Below, in pieces: positions 1 through 8,844 of a DNA stretch of 21,171 nt. Position numbers and translations under genes: made by a program. This DNA comes from Saccoglossus kowalevskii (taxonomy: Eukaryota > Hemichordata > Enteropneusta > Harrimaniidae): the NCBI RefSeq assembly GCF_000003605.2, contig NW_003149143.1:1-21171 (forward strand), written 5' to 3'. How positions within the stretch are numbered: position 1 is the stretch's first letter; every line of letters begins with the position of its first letter. The notes beneath the pieces are model-generated. The model searched no databases, had not been told where the DNA came from, and worked only from the letters and a program-made list of their open reading frames with translations.

Positions 1-263
1 AACACCATGTTCTCTAGAACTTAAGCAGTAACAAAACCGTACAAACTGCTCTGAACACCTTGTTCTCTAGACCTTAAGCAGTTACAAAACAGTACAAACT
101 GGTCTGAACACCTTGTTCTCTAGACCTTAATCAGTTATTAAACAGTACAAACTGGTCTGAACACCTTGTTCTCTAGACCTTAAGCAGTTACTAAGCAGTA
201 CAAACGGGTCTGAACACTTTTTTCTCTAGACCTTAAGCAGTTACTAAACAGTACAAACTGGTC

Positions 264-278
264 TGAACACCTTGTTCT
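264..278. promoter_or_regulatory. Steroid-receptor (GRE/ARE-type) palindrome, reference copy; recurs in most monomers
   Basis: The sequence TGAACA-CCT-TGTTCT is seen directly here and recurs about every 53 bp through the window (for example 52-66, 105-119). Established knowledge: receptors for glucocorticoids, androgens, progestins and mineralocorticoids bind as dimers to inverted hexamers AGAACA-nnn-TGTTCT with a 3-bp spacer. This copy matches all positions of both arms except the first base (T for A); on the other strand it reads AGAACA-AGG-TGTTCA. Common spacer variants (CCA, CTT, CAT, CCG, TCT) leave the arms intact. Some monomer types break an arm: the T-run type (GAACACTTTTTTCT), the TGTTAT type, the AGTTCT type and the GAATA type. 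Binding is not shown, and the match may be accidental and simply amplified with the satellite. Confidence 0.55.
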
Positions 279-318
279 CTAGACCTTAAGCAGTTACTAA
301 ACAGTACAAACTGGTCTG
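266..318. repeat. Reference monomer (matches the majority base at essentially every position)
   Basis: This copy is a convenient reference for the family. Its landmarks in order are: AACA, the end of the left arm of the receptor-like palindrome (266-269); the spacer CCT (270-272); the right arm TGTTCT (273-278); TCTAGA (278-283); CTTAAG (285-290); an internal near-repeat, CAGTTACTAAA followed by CAGTACAAAC (291-311); and TGGTCTG at the end. Commonly variable positions seen across the array are the spacer (CCT, CCA, CTT, CAT, CCG, TCT), GACC versus GACG or GGCC, AAGCAG versus AATCAG, TACTAAACAG versus TACTAAGCAG, TACAAAACAG or TACGAAACAG, TACAAAC versus TACGAAC, and TGGTCT versus TGCTCT, TGGTTT or TAATCT. 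These variants define monomer types that recur together in higher-order patterns. Confidence 0.9.
303..317. promoter_or_regulatory. Second, degenerate receptor-like palindrome abutting the first (reference copy)
   Basis: AGTACA-AAC-TGGTCT has the same 6-3-6 architecture as the main palindrome and ends on the T that begins the next one (317). The two therefore overlap by one base, with centres 14 bp apart. The left arm resembles the GGTACA arm of natural glucocorticoid elements; the right arm has G for T at its third base. The monomer variant with TGCTCT changes that base, and one copy at 13604-13618 has the ideal TGTTCT. It recurs in most monomers. Functional meaning is speculative and weaker than for the main element. 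Confidence 0.3.
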
Positions 319-477
319 AACACCATGTTCTCTAGACCTTAAGCAGTTACTAAACAGTACAAACTGGTCTGAACACCATGTTCTCTAGACCTTAAGCAGT
401 TACTAAACAGTACAAACTGGTCTGAACACCTTGTTCTCTAGACCTTAAGCAGTTACAAAACAGTACAAACTGGTCTG

Positions 478-583
478 AACACCTTTTCTCTAGACCTTAA
501 TCAGTTACTAAACAGTACAAACTGCTCTGAACACCTTGTTCTCTAGACCTTAAGCAGTTACTAAACAGTACGAACTGGTCTGA
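478..583. repeat. Three-monomer marker cassette (52-bp variant, AATCAG, TGCTCT), first copy
   Basis: The first unit has AACACCTTTTCTC, a one-base deletion that makes a 52-mer and destroys the receptor-like right arm, together with AATCAG in place of AAGCAG. It is followed by a unit opening after TGCTCT and then by TACGAACTGG. The same linked combination returns with the 52-mer starting at 5619, 10229, 14999, 15475 and 18656; the 5619 copy has TACAAAC instead of TACGAAC. The shared deletion and linked substitutions indicate common descent of all six. Confidence 0.8.
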
Positions 584-894
584 ACACCTTGTTCTCTAGA
601 CCTTAAGCAGTTACTAAGCACTACAAACTGGTCTGAACACCTTGTTCTCTAGACCTTAAGCAGTTACTAAGCAGTACAAACGGGTCTGAACACTTTTTTC
701 TCTAGACCTTAAGCAGTTACTAAACAGTACAAACTGGTCTGAACACCATGTTCTCTAGACGTTAAGCAGTTACTAAACACTAAAAACTGGTCTGAACACC
801 TTGTTCTCTAGACCTTAATCAGTACAAACAGTACAAACTGGTCTGACACCTTGTTCTCTAGACCTTAAGCAGTTACTAAGCATTACAAACTGGT

Positions 895-1558
895 CTGATC
901 ACATTGTTATCTAGGCCTTAAGCAGTTACTAAACAGTACAAACTGGTCTGAACACCTTGTTCTCTAGACCTGAAGCAGTTACTAAGCAGTACAAACTAAT
1001 CTGAACACCTTGTTCTCTAGACCTTAAGCAGTTACTAAGCAGTACAAACTGGTCTGAACACCTTGTTCTCTAGACCTTAAGCAGTTACTAAACAGTACAA
1101 ACTGGTCTGAACACCTTGTTCTCTAGGCCTTAATCAGTTACTAAACAGTACAAACTGGTCTGAACACCTTGTTCTCTAGACCTGAAGCAGTTACAAAGCA
1201 GTACAAACTGGTCTGAACACCTTGTTCTCTAGACCTTAAGCAGTTACAAAACAGTACAAACTGGTCTGAACACCATGTTCTCTAGACCTTAAGCAGTTAC
1301 AAAACAGTACAAACTGCTCTGAACACCTTGTTCTCTAGATCTTAAGCAGTTACTAAACAGTACGAACTGGTCTGAACATCTTGTTCTCCATACCTTAAGC
1401 AGTTACTAAACATTACAAACTGGTCTGAACACCTAGTTCTTTAGACCTTAAGCAGTTACTAAGCAGTACAAACTGGTTTGAACACCTTCTTCTCTAGACC
1501 TTGAGCAGTTGCTAAACATTACAAACTGGTCTGAACACTTTGTTCTCTAGACCTTAAG
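895..1558. repeat. Block repeated at the right end of the window (left copy)
   Basis: This stretch matches 20667-21171. Shared rare markers in order are: TGATCACATTGTTATCTAGG (896 and 20668), CTGAAGCAG with AAACTAATCTG, CTCCATACC (1386 and 20999), CCTAGTTCTTTAG, TTTGAACACCTTCTTCTC (1479 and 21092), and GAGCAGTTGCTAAACATT. The offset is 19772 bp at the left marker and 19613 bp at the right ones. The difference of 159 bp is exactly three monomers missing from the right copy. The rarity of CTCCATACC and CCTTCTTCTC makes independent origin unlikely. Confidence 0.8.
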
Positions 1559-1660
1559 CAGTTACTAAGCAGTAGAAACTGGTCTGAACACTTTTTTCTC
1601 TTGACGTTAAGCAGTTGCTAAACAGTACAAACTGGTCTGAACACCTTGTTCTCTAGACCT

Positions 1661-1777
1661 TAAGCAGTTACAAAGCAGTACAAACTGGTATGAACACCTT
1701 GTTCTCTATACCTTAAGCAGTTACAAAGCAGTACAAACTGGTATGAACACCTTGTTCTCTATACCTTAAGCAGTTAC
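1661..1777. repeat. Adjacent, near-identical monomer pair (TGGTATG / TATACC type)
   Basis: TGGTATGAACACC followed by CTCTATACC occurs at 1686 and again exactly 53 bp later at 1739. The shared stretch, including the preceding TTACAAAGCAG, is identical at this offset from about 1661 to 1724. This monomer type appears nowhere else nearby, so it looks like a recent single-monomer tandem duplication. Confidence 0.75.
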
Positions 1778-1929
1778 GAAACAGTACAAACTGGTCTGAA
1801 CACCATGTTCTCTAGACCTTAAGCAGTTACTAAACAGTACAAACTGCTCTGAACACCTTGTTCTCTAGACCTTAAGCAGTTACTAAGCAGTACAAGCTGG
1901 TCTGAACACCTTGTTCTCTAGACCTTAAG

Positions 1930-2460
1930 CAGTTACTAAGCAGTACAAACTGGTCTGAACACCTTGTTCTCTAGACCTTAAGCAGTTACTAAACAGTACA
2001 AACTGGTCTGAACACCTTGTTCTCTAGACCTTAAGCAGTTACTAAACAGTACAAACAGGTCTAAACACCTTGTTCTCTAGACCTTAAGCAGTTACTAAAC
2101 AGTACAAACTGGTCTGAACACCTTGTTCTCTAGACCTTAAGCAGTTACTAACTGTACAAACTGGTCTGAACACCTTGTTCTCTAGACCTTAAGCAGTTAC
2201 TAAACAGTACAATCTGGTCTGAACACCTTGTTCTCTAGACCTTAAGCAGTTACTAAACAGTACAAACTGGTCTGAACACCTCGTTCTCTAGACCTTAAGC
2301 GGTTACTAAACAGTACAAGCTGGTCTGAACACCTTGTTCTCTAGACCTTAAGCAGTCACTAAACAGTACAAACTGGTCTGAACACCTTGTTCTCTAGACC
2401 TTAAGCAGTTACTAAACAGTACAAACTGGTCTGAACACCTTGTTCTCTAGACCTTAAGCA
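1930..2460. repeat. Homogeneous stretch of near-consensus monomers
   Basis: About ten consecutive units here carry few differences from the reference monomer: mostly scattered single substitutions such as TCGTTC, AAGCGG and CAGTCAC, plus a one-base shortening at TACTAACTGTAC near 2145. Flanking monomers at about 1830-1960 and 2466-2595 share TGCTCT followed by TACAAGCTGG at a 635-bp spacing (TACAAGCTGG at 1891 and 2526). That equals twelve monomers minus one base, so a local 12-monomer duplication may underlie the homogeneity. Confidence 0.55.
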
Positions 2461-2980
2461 GTTACGAAACAGTACAAACTGCTCTGAACACCTTGTTCTC
2501 TAGACCTTAAGCAGTTACTAAGCAGTACAAGCTGGTCTGAACACCTTGTTCTCTAGACCTTAAGCAGTTACTAAGCAGTACAATCTGGTCTGAACACCTT
2601 GTTCTCTAGACCTTAAGCAGTTACTAAACAGTACAAACTGGTCTGAAAACCTTGTTCTCTAGACCTTAAGCAGTTACTAAACAGTACAAACTGGTCTGAA
2701 CACCTTGTTCTTTAGACCTTAAGCAGTTACTAAGCAGTACAAACTGGTCTGAACACCTTGTTCTCTAGACCTTAAACAGTTACTAATCAGTACAAACTGG
2801 TCTGAACACCTTGTTCTCTAGACCTTATGCAGTTACTAAACAGTACAAACAGGTCTGAACACCATGTTCTCTAGACCTTAAGCAGTTACTAAACAGTACA
2901 AACTGGTGTGAACACCTGTGTTCTCTAGACCTTAAGCAGTTACTAAACAGTACAAACTGGTCTGAACACCTTGTTCTCTA

Positions 2981-3458
2981 GACGTTAAGCAGTTACTAAG
3001 CAGTACAAACAGGTCTGAACACTTTTTTCTCTAGACCTTAAGCAGTTACTAAACAGTATAAACTGGTCTGAACACCATGTTCTCTAGACGTTAAGCAGTT
3101 ACTAAACAGTACAAACTGGTCTGAACACCTTGTTCTCTAGACCTTAAGCAGTTTCAAAACAGTACAAACTGGTCTGAACACCTTGTTCTCTAGAACTTAA
3201 TCAGTTATTAAACAGTACAAACTGGTCTGAACACCTTGTTCTCTAGACCTTAAGCAGTTACTAAGCAGTACAAACTGGTCTGATCACCTTGTTCTCTAGG
3301 CCTTAAGCAGGTTACTAAACAGTACAAACTGGTCTGAACACCTTGTTCTCTAGAACTTAAGCAGTTTCTAAGCACTACAAACTGGTCTGAACACCTTGTT
3401 CTCTAGACCTTAAGCAGTTACTAAGCACTAAAAACTGGTCTGAACACCTTGTTCTCTA
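2981..3458. repeat. Higher-order repeat unit, nine monomers, 478 bp (copy 1)
   Basis: The unit begins at the marker GACGTTAAGCAG followed by AAACAGGTCTGAAC and a T-run monomer (3017). It then runs through an ACCATG monomer with GACGTT, a CAGTTTCAAAAC monomer, an AATCAGTTATTAAAC monomer, a TGATCACC/GGCC monomer carrying the extra base of GCAGGTTACT (3307), and a CAGTTTCTAAGCACTAC monomer. The same ordered series restarts at 3459. The one-base insertion at GCAGGTT explains why the period is 478 rather than 477. Confidence 0.85.
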
Positions 3459-3883
3459 GACGTTAAGCAGTTACTAAGCAGTACAAACAGGTCTGAACAC
3501 TTTTTTCTCTAGACCTTAAGCAGTTACTAAACTGTACAAACTGGTCTGAACACCATGTTCTCTAGACGTTAAGCAGTTACTAAACAGTACAAACTGGTCT
3601 GAACACCTTGTTCTCTAGACCTTAAGCAGTTTCAAAACAGTACAAACTGGTCTGAACACCTTGTTCTCTAGATCTTAATCAGTTATTAAACAGTACAAAC
3701 TGGTCTGAACACCTTGTTCTCTAGACCTTAAGCAGTTACTAAGCAGTAAAAACTGGTCTGAACACCTTGTTCTCTAGGCCTTAAGCAGGTTACTAAACAG
3801 TACAAACTGGTCTGAACACCTTGTTCTCTAGACCTTAAGCAGTTTCTAAGCACTACAAACTGGTCTGAACACCTTGTTCTCTA
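3459..3883. repeat. Higher-order repeat unit, eight-monomer version (copy 2)
   Basis: This unit has the same ordered markers as 2981-3458, including GCAGGTTACT at 3785, exactly 478 bp after the first. It reaches the next T-run monomer after 425 bp, one monomer short. The next unit starts with GACCTT and AAACGGG instead of GACGTT and AAACAGG, so the missing monomer and the marker switch coincide. After it, the ordered series breaks down until about 4625. Confidence 0.75.
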
Positions 3884-4678
3884 GACCTTAAGCAGTTACT
3901 AAGCAGTACAAACGGGTCTGAACACTTTTTTCTCTAGACCTTAATCAGTTATTAAACAGTACAAACTGGTCTGAACACCTTGTTCTCTAGACCTTAAGCA
4001 GTTACTAAGCAGTACAAACTGGTCTGATCACCTTGTTATCTAGGCCTTAAGCAGTTACTAAACAGTACAAACTGGTCTGAACACCTTGTTCTCTAGACCT
4101 TAAGCCGTTACTAAGCAGAACAAACTGGTCTGTACACTTTTTTCTCTTGACCTTAAGCAGTTAGTAAACAGTACAAACTGGTCTGAACACCTTGTTCTCT
4201 AGACCTGAAGCAGTTACAAAGCAGTACAAACTAGTCTGAACACCTTGTTCTCTAGACCTTAAGCAGTTACGAAACAGTACAAACTGGTCTGAACACCTTG
4301 TTCTCTAGACCTGAAGCAGTTACTAAACACTACAAACTGGTCTGAACACCTTGTTCTCTAGACCTTAATCAGTTACAAAACAGTACAAACTGGTCTGAAC
4401 ACCTTGTTCTCTAGACCTTAAGCAGTTACTAAGCAGTACAAACTGGTCTGAACACCTTGTTCTCTAGACCTTAAGCAGTTACTAAACAGTACAAACTGGT
4501 CTGAACACCATGTTCTCTAGACCTTAAGCAGTTACTAAACAGTACAAACTGGTCTGAACACCATGTTCTCTAGACCTTAAGCAGTTACTAAACAGTACAA
4601 ACTGGTCTGAACACCTTGTTCTCTAGACCTTAAGCAGTTACTAAGCACTACAAACTGGTCTGAACACCTTGTTCTCTA

Positions 4679-5209
4679 GACGTTAAGCAGTTACTAAGCA
4701 GTACAAACAGGTCTGAACACTTTTTTCTCTAGACCTTAAGCAGTTACTAAACAGTACAAACTGGTCCGAACACCATGTTCTCTAGACGTTAAGCAGTTAC
4801 TAAACAGTACAAACTGGTCTGAACACCTTGTTCTCTAGACCTTAAGCAGTTAATAAACAGTACAAACTGGTCTGAACACCTTGTTCTCTAGACCTTAAGC
4901 AGTTATTAAACAGTACAAACTGGTCTGAACACCTTGTTCTCTAGATCTTAATCAGTTATTAAACAGTACAAACTGGTCTGAACACCTTGTTCTCTAGACC
5001 TTAAGCAGTTACTAAGCAGTACAAACTGGTCTGATCACCTTGTTCTCTAGGCCTTAAGCAGGTTACTAAACAGTACAAACTGGTCTGAACACCTTGTTCT
5101 CTAGACCTTAAGCAGTTTCTAAGCACTACAAACTGGTCTGAACACCTTGTTCTCTAGACCTTAAGCAGTTACTAAGCACTACAAAGTGGTCTGAACACCT
5201 TGTTCTCTA
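4679..5209. repeat. Higher-order repeat unit, ten-monomer version (copy 3)
   Basis: The nine-monomer series is present with one extra AATAAAC/ATTAAAC-type monomer, giving 531 bp. It contains the rare TCCGAACACCATG (4765) and ACAAAGTGG near 5190, both also present in the unit at 15755-16232. That identifies the latter as its direct counterpart, minus one monomer. GCAGGTTACT is at 5058. Confidence 0.8.
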
Positions 5210-5580
5210 GACGTTAAGCAGTTACTAAGCAGTAGAAACAGGTCTGAACACTTTTTTCTCTAGACCTTAAGCAGTTACTAAACAGTACAAACTGGTCTGA
5301 ACACCATGTTCTCTAGACGTTAAGCAGTTACTAAACAGTACAAACTGGTCTGAACACCTTGTTCTCTAGACCTTAAGCAGTTTCAAAACAGTACAAACTT
5401 GTCTGAACACCTTGTTCTCTAGATCTTAATCAGTTATTAAACAGTACAAACTGGTCTGAACACCTTGTTCTCTAGACCTTAAGCAGTTACTAAGCAGTAA
5501 AAACTGGTCTGATCACCTTGTTCTCTAGGCCTTAAGCAGGTTACTAAACAGTACAAACTGGTCTGAACACCTTGTTCTCT
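5210..5580. repeat. Higher-order repeat unit, truncated (copy 4)
   Basis: The series starts with GACGTT at 5210 and a T-run monomer at 5246. It runs through CAGTTTCAAAAC, GATCTTAATCAG and GCAGGTTACT (5536, 478 bp after the previous one). It then switches to ordinary monomers leading into the 52-mer cassette at 5619, so about seven monomers of the unit are present. Confidence 0.75.
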
Positions 5581-7495
5581 AGACCTTAAGCAGTTACTAA
5601 ACAGTACAAACTGGTCTGAACACCTTTTCTCTAGACCTTAATCAGTTACTAAACAGTACAAACTGCTCTGAACACCTTGTTCTCTAGACCTTAAGCAGTT
5701 ACTAAACAGTACAAACTGGTCTGAACACCTTGTTCTCTAGACCTTAAGCAGTTACTAAACAGTACAAACTGGTCTGAACACCTTGTTCTCTAGACCTTAA
5801 GCAGTTACTAAGCAGTAAAAACTGGCCTGAACACCTTGTTCTCTAGGCCTTAAGCAGTTACTAAACAGTACAAACTGGTCTGAACACCTTGTTCTCTAGA
5901 CCTTAAGCAGTTACTAAGCACTACAAACTGGTCTGAACACTTTTTTCTCTAGACCTTAAGCAGTTACTAAACAGTACAAGCTGGTCTGAACACCATGTTC
6001 TCTAGACGTTAAGCAGTTACTAAACAGTACAAACTGGTCTGAACACCTTGTTCTCTAGACCTTAAGCAGTTACAAAACAGTACAAACTGGTCTGAACACC
6101 TTGTTCTCTAGATCTTAATCAGTTATTAAACAGTACAAACTGGTCTGAACACCTTGTTCTCTAGACCTTAAGCAGTTACTAAGCAGTACAAACTGGTCTG
6201 ATCACCTTGTTATCTAGGCCTTAGGCAGTTACTAAACAGTACAAACTGGTCTGAACACCTTGTTCTCTAGACCTTAAGCAGTTACTAAGCAGTACAAACT
6301 GGTCTGAACACCTTGTTCTCTAGACCTGAAGCAGTTACTAAGCAGTACAAACTAATCTGAACACCTTGTTCTCTAGACCTTAAGCAGTTACTAAGCAGTA
6401 CAAACTGGTCTGAACACTTTTTTCTCTTGACGTTAAGTAGTTACTAAACAGTACAAACTGGTCTGAACACCTTGTTCTCTAGACCTGAAGCAGTTACAAA
6501 GCAGTACAAACTAGTCTGAACACCTTGTTCTCTAGACCTTAAGCAGTTACGAAACAGTACAAACTGGTCTGAACACCTTGTTCTCTAGACCTTAAGCAGT
6601 TACAAAACAGTACAAACTGCTCTGAACTCCTTGTTCTCTAGACCTTAAGCAGTTACGAAACAGTACAAACTGGTCTGAACTCCTTGTTCTCTAGACCTTA
6701 AGCAGTTAATAAACAGTACGAACTGGTCTGAACATCTTGTTCTCTATACCTTAAGCAGTTACTAAGCATTACAAACTGGTCTGAACACCTAGTTCTCTAG
6801 ACCTTAAGCAGTTACTAAGCAGTACAAACTGGTTTGAACACCTTGTTACTAGACCTTAAGCAGTTACTAAGCAGTACAAACTGGTCTGAACACCTTGTTC
6901 TCTAGACCTTGAGCAGTTACTAAACATTACAAACTGGTCTGAACACTTTGTTCTCTAGACCTTAAGCAGTTACTAAGCAGTACAAACTGGTCTGAACACC
7001 TTGTTCTTTAGACCTTAAGCAGTTACTAAGCAGTACAAACTGGTCTGAACACCTTGTTCTCTATACCTTAAGCAGTTACTAAACAGTACAAACTGGTCTG
7101 AACACCTAGTTCTCTAGACCTTAAGCAGTTACTAAGCAGTACAAATTGGTTTGAACACCTTGTTCTCTAGACCTTAATCAGTTACTAAGCAGTACAAATT
7201 GGTTTGAACACCTTGTTCTCTAGACCTTAAGCAGTTACTAAGCAGTACAAACTGGTCTGAACACATTGTTCTCTAGACCTTAAGCAGTTACTAAACAGTA
7301 CGAACTGGTCTGAACACCTTGTTCTCTAGGCCTTAAGCAGTTACTAAACAGTACAAACTGGTCTGAACACCTTGTTCTCTAGAACTTAAGCAGTTACTAA
7401 GCAGTACAAACTGGTCTGAACACCTTGTTCTCTAGACCTTAAGCAGTTACTAAGCAGTACAAACTGGTCTGAACACTTTTTTCTCTAGACCTTAA

Positions 7496-7919
7496 GCAGA
7501 TACTAAACAGTACAAACTGCTCTGAACACTTTGTTCTCTAGACCTTAAGCAGTTACTAAACAGTACGAACTGGTCTGAACACCTTGTTCTCTAGACCTTA
7601 AGCAGTTACTAAGCAGTACAATCTGGTCTGAACACCGTGTTCTCTAGACCTTAAGCAGTTACTAAACAGTACAAACTGGTCTGAACACCTTGTTCTCTAG
7701 ACCTTAAGCAGATACTAAACAGTACAAACTGCTCTGAACACTTTGTTCTCTAGACCTTAAGCAGTTACTAAACAGTACGAACTGGTCTGAACACCTTGTT
7801 CTCTAGACCTTAAGCAGTTACTAAGCAGTACAAACTGGTCTGAACACCTTGTTATCTAGGCCTTAAGCAGTTACTAAACAGTACAAACTGGTCTGAACAC
7901 CTTGTTCTCTAGACCTTAA
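7496..7919. repeat. 212-bp four-monomer repeat, two units
   Basis: The marker GCAGATACTAAACAG followed by TGCTCTGAACACTTTG and TACGAACTGG occurs at 7496 and again at 7708, exactly four monomers apart. The first unit also has ACAATCTGG and ACACCGTG, while the second ends in a TGTTATCTAGG monomer. The corresponding place in copy A2 (17991) has only one unit, while copy A3 has three. Confidence 0.75.
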
Positions 7920-8529
7920 GCAGTTACTAGGCAGTACAAACTGGTCTGAACACCTTGTTCTCTAGACCTGAAGCAGTTACTAAGCAGTACAAACTGGTCT
8001 AAACACCTTGTTCTCTAAACCTTAAGCAGTTACGAAACAGTACAAACTGGTCTGAACACCTTTTTCTCTAGACCTTAAGCAGTTACTAAGCAGTACAAAT
8101 TGGTCTGAACACCTTGTTATCTAGGCCTTAAGCAGTTACTAAACAGTACAAACTGGTCTGAACACTATGTTCTCTAGACCTTAAGCAGTTACTAAGCAGT
8201 ACAAACTGGTCTAAACACCTTGTTCTCTAGACCTTAAGCAGTTACGAAACAGTACAAACTGGTCTGAACACCATGTTCTCTAGACCTTAAGCAGTTACAA
8301 AACAGTACAAACTGCTCTGAACACCTTGTTCTCTAGACCTTAAGCAGTTACTAAACAGTACGAACTGGTCTGAACACCTTGTTCTCTAGAGCTTAAGCAG
8401 TTACTAAGCAGTACAAACTGGTCTGAACACCTTGTTCTCTAGACCTTAAGCAGTTACTAAGCAGTACAAACTGGTCTGAACACCTTGTTCTCTAGACCTT
8501 AAGCAGTTACTAAGCAGTATAAACTGTTC

Positions 8530-8544
8530 AGAACACCTTGTTCT
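8530..8544. promoter_or_regulatory. Perfect AGAACA-nnn-TGTTCT palindrome (site 1)
   Basis: In this monomer type (AGTATAAACTGTTCAG) the base before GAACA is A rather than T. The element therefore reads AGAACA-CCT-TGTTCT, the ideal glucocorticoid/androgen-type receptor palindrome with both six-base arms intact. Occupancy is not known. Confidence 0.55.
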
Positions 8545-8844
8545 CTAGACCTTAAGCAGTTACTAGGCAGTACAAACTGGTCTGAACACCTTTTTCTCTA
8601 GACCTTAAGCAGTTACTATGCAGTACAAACTGGTCTGAACAATTTGTTCTTTAGACGTTAATCAGTTACAAAACAGTACAAACTGGTCTGAACACTTTGT
8701 TCTCTAGACCTTAATCAGTTATTAAAAAGTACAAACTGCTCTGAACACCTTGTTCTCTAGACATTAAGCAGTTATTAAACAGTACGAACTGGTCTGAACA
8801 CCTTGTTCTCTAGACCTTAAGCAGTTACTAAGCAGTACAAACTG

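Larger units (their letters stand above)
212..687. repeat. Nine-monomer interval between two T-run marker monomers
   Basis: The T-run monomer GAACACTTTTTTCTC, preceded by AAACGGG, occurs at 212 and again at 688. The 476-bp spacing is nine monomers minus the base lost in the 52-mer at 478. It matches the nine-monomer periodicity of the 478-bp units further right, although the intervening monomers are only partly the same. It is probably a diverged relative of that higher-order repeat. Confidence 0.5.
4625..7720. repeat. Large duplicated block A, copy A1
   Basis: Ordered rare markers match 15700-18215. Examples are TCCGAACACC (4765 and 15841), GCAGGTTACT (5058 and 16081), ACAAGCTGG with ACCATG (5977 and 16628), TTAGGCAG (6221 and 16766), CTGAACATCTTGTTC (6729 and 17222), AACACCTAGTTC (7101 and 17596), ACACATTG (7261 and 17756), GCAGATAC (7496 and 17991) and AACACCGTG (7631 and 18126). 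Offsets fall from 11076 to about 10493. The total of 583 bp is exactly eleven monomers, lost in steps from the other copy or gained here. The block contains two higher-order units, a 52-mer cassette and the start of the 212-bp repeat. Confidence 0.85.

Noticed and set aside
212-226. T-run monomers (CTTTTTTCT) as RNA polymerase III terminators
   Set aside because: Runs of six T could in principle stop Pol III, but I see no A/B-box promoter upstream, and the runs are explained by two substitutions in one monomer lineage.
277-290. TCTAGA and CTTAAG as functional palindromes
   Set aside because: Six-base palindromes are expected often by chance in a 53-bp unit; I know of no eukaryotic factor that makes these two a recognised element. 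They are only useful as landmarks.
294-305. TACT-AAAC-AGTA hairpin in each monomer
   Set aside because: A four-base stem is too short and weak to be meaningful, and the AAGCAG and ACAAAACAG variants often disrupt it.
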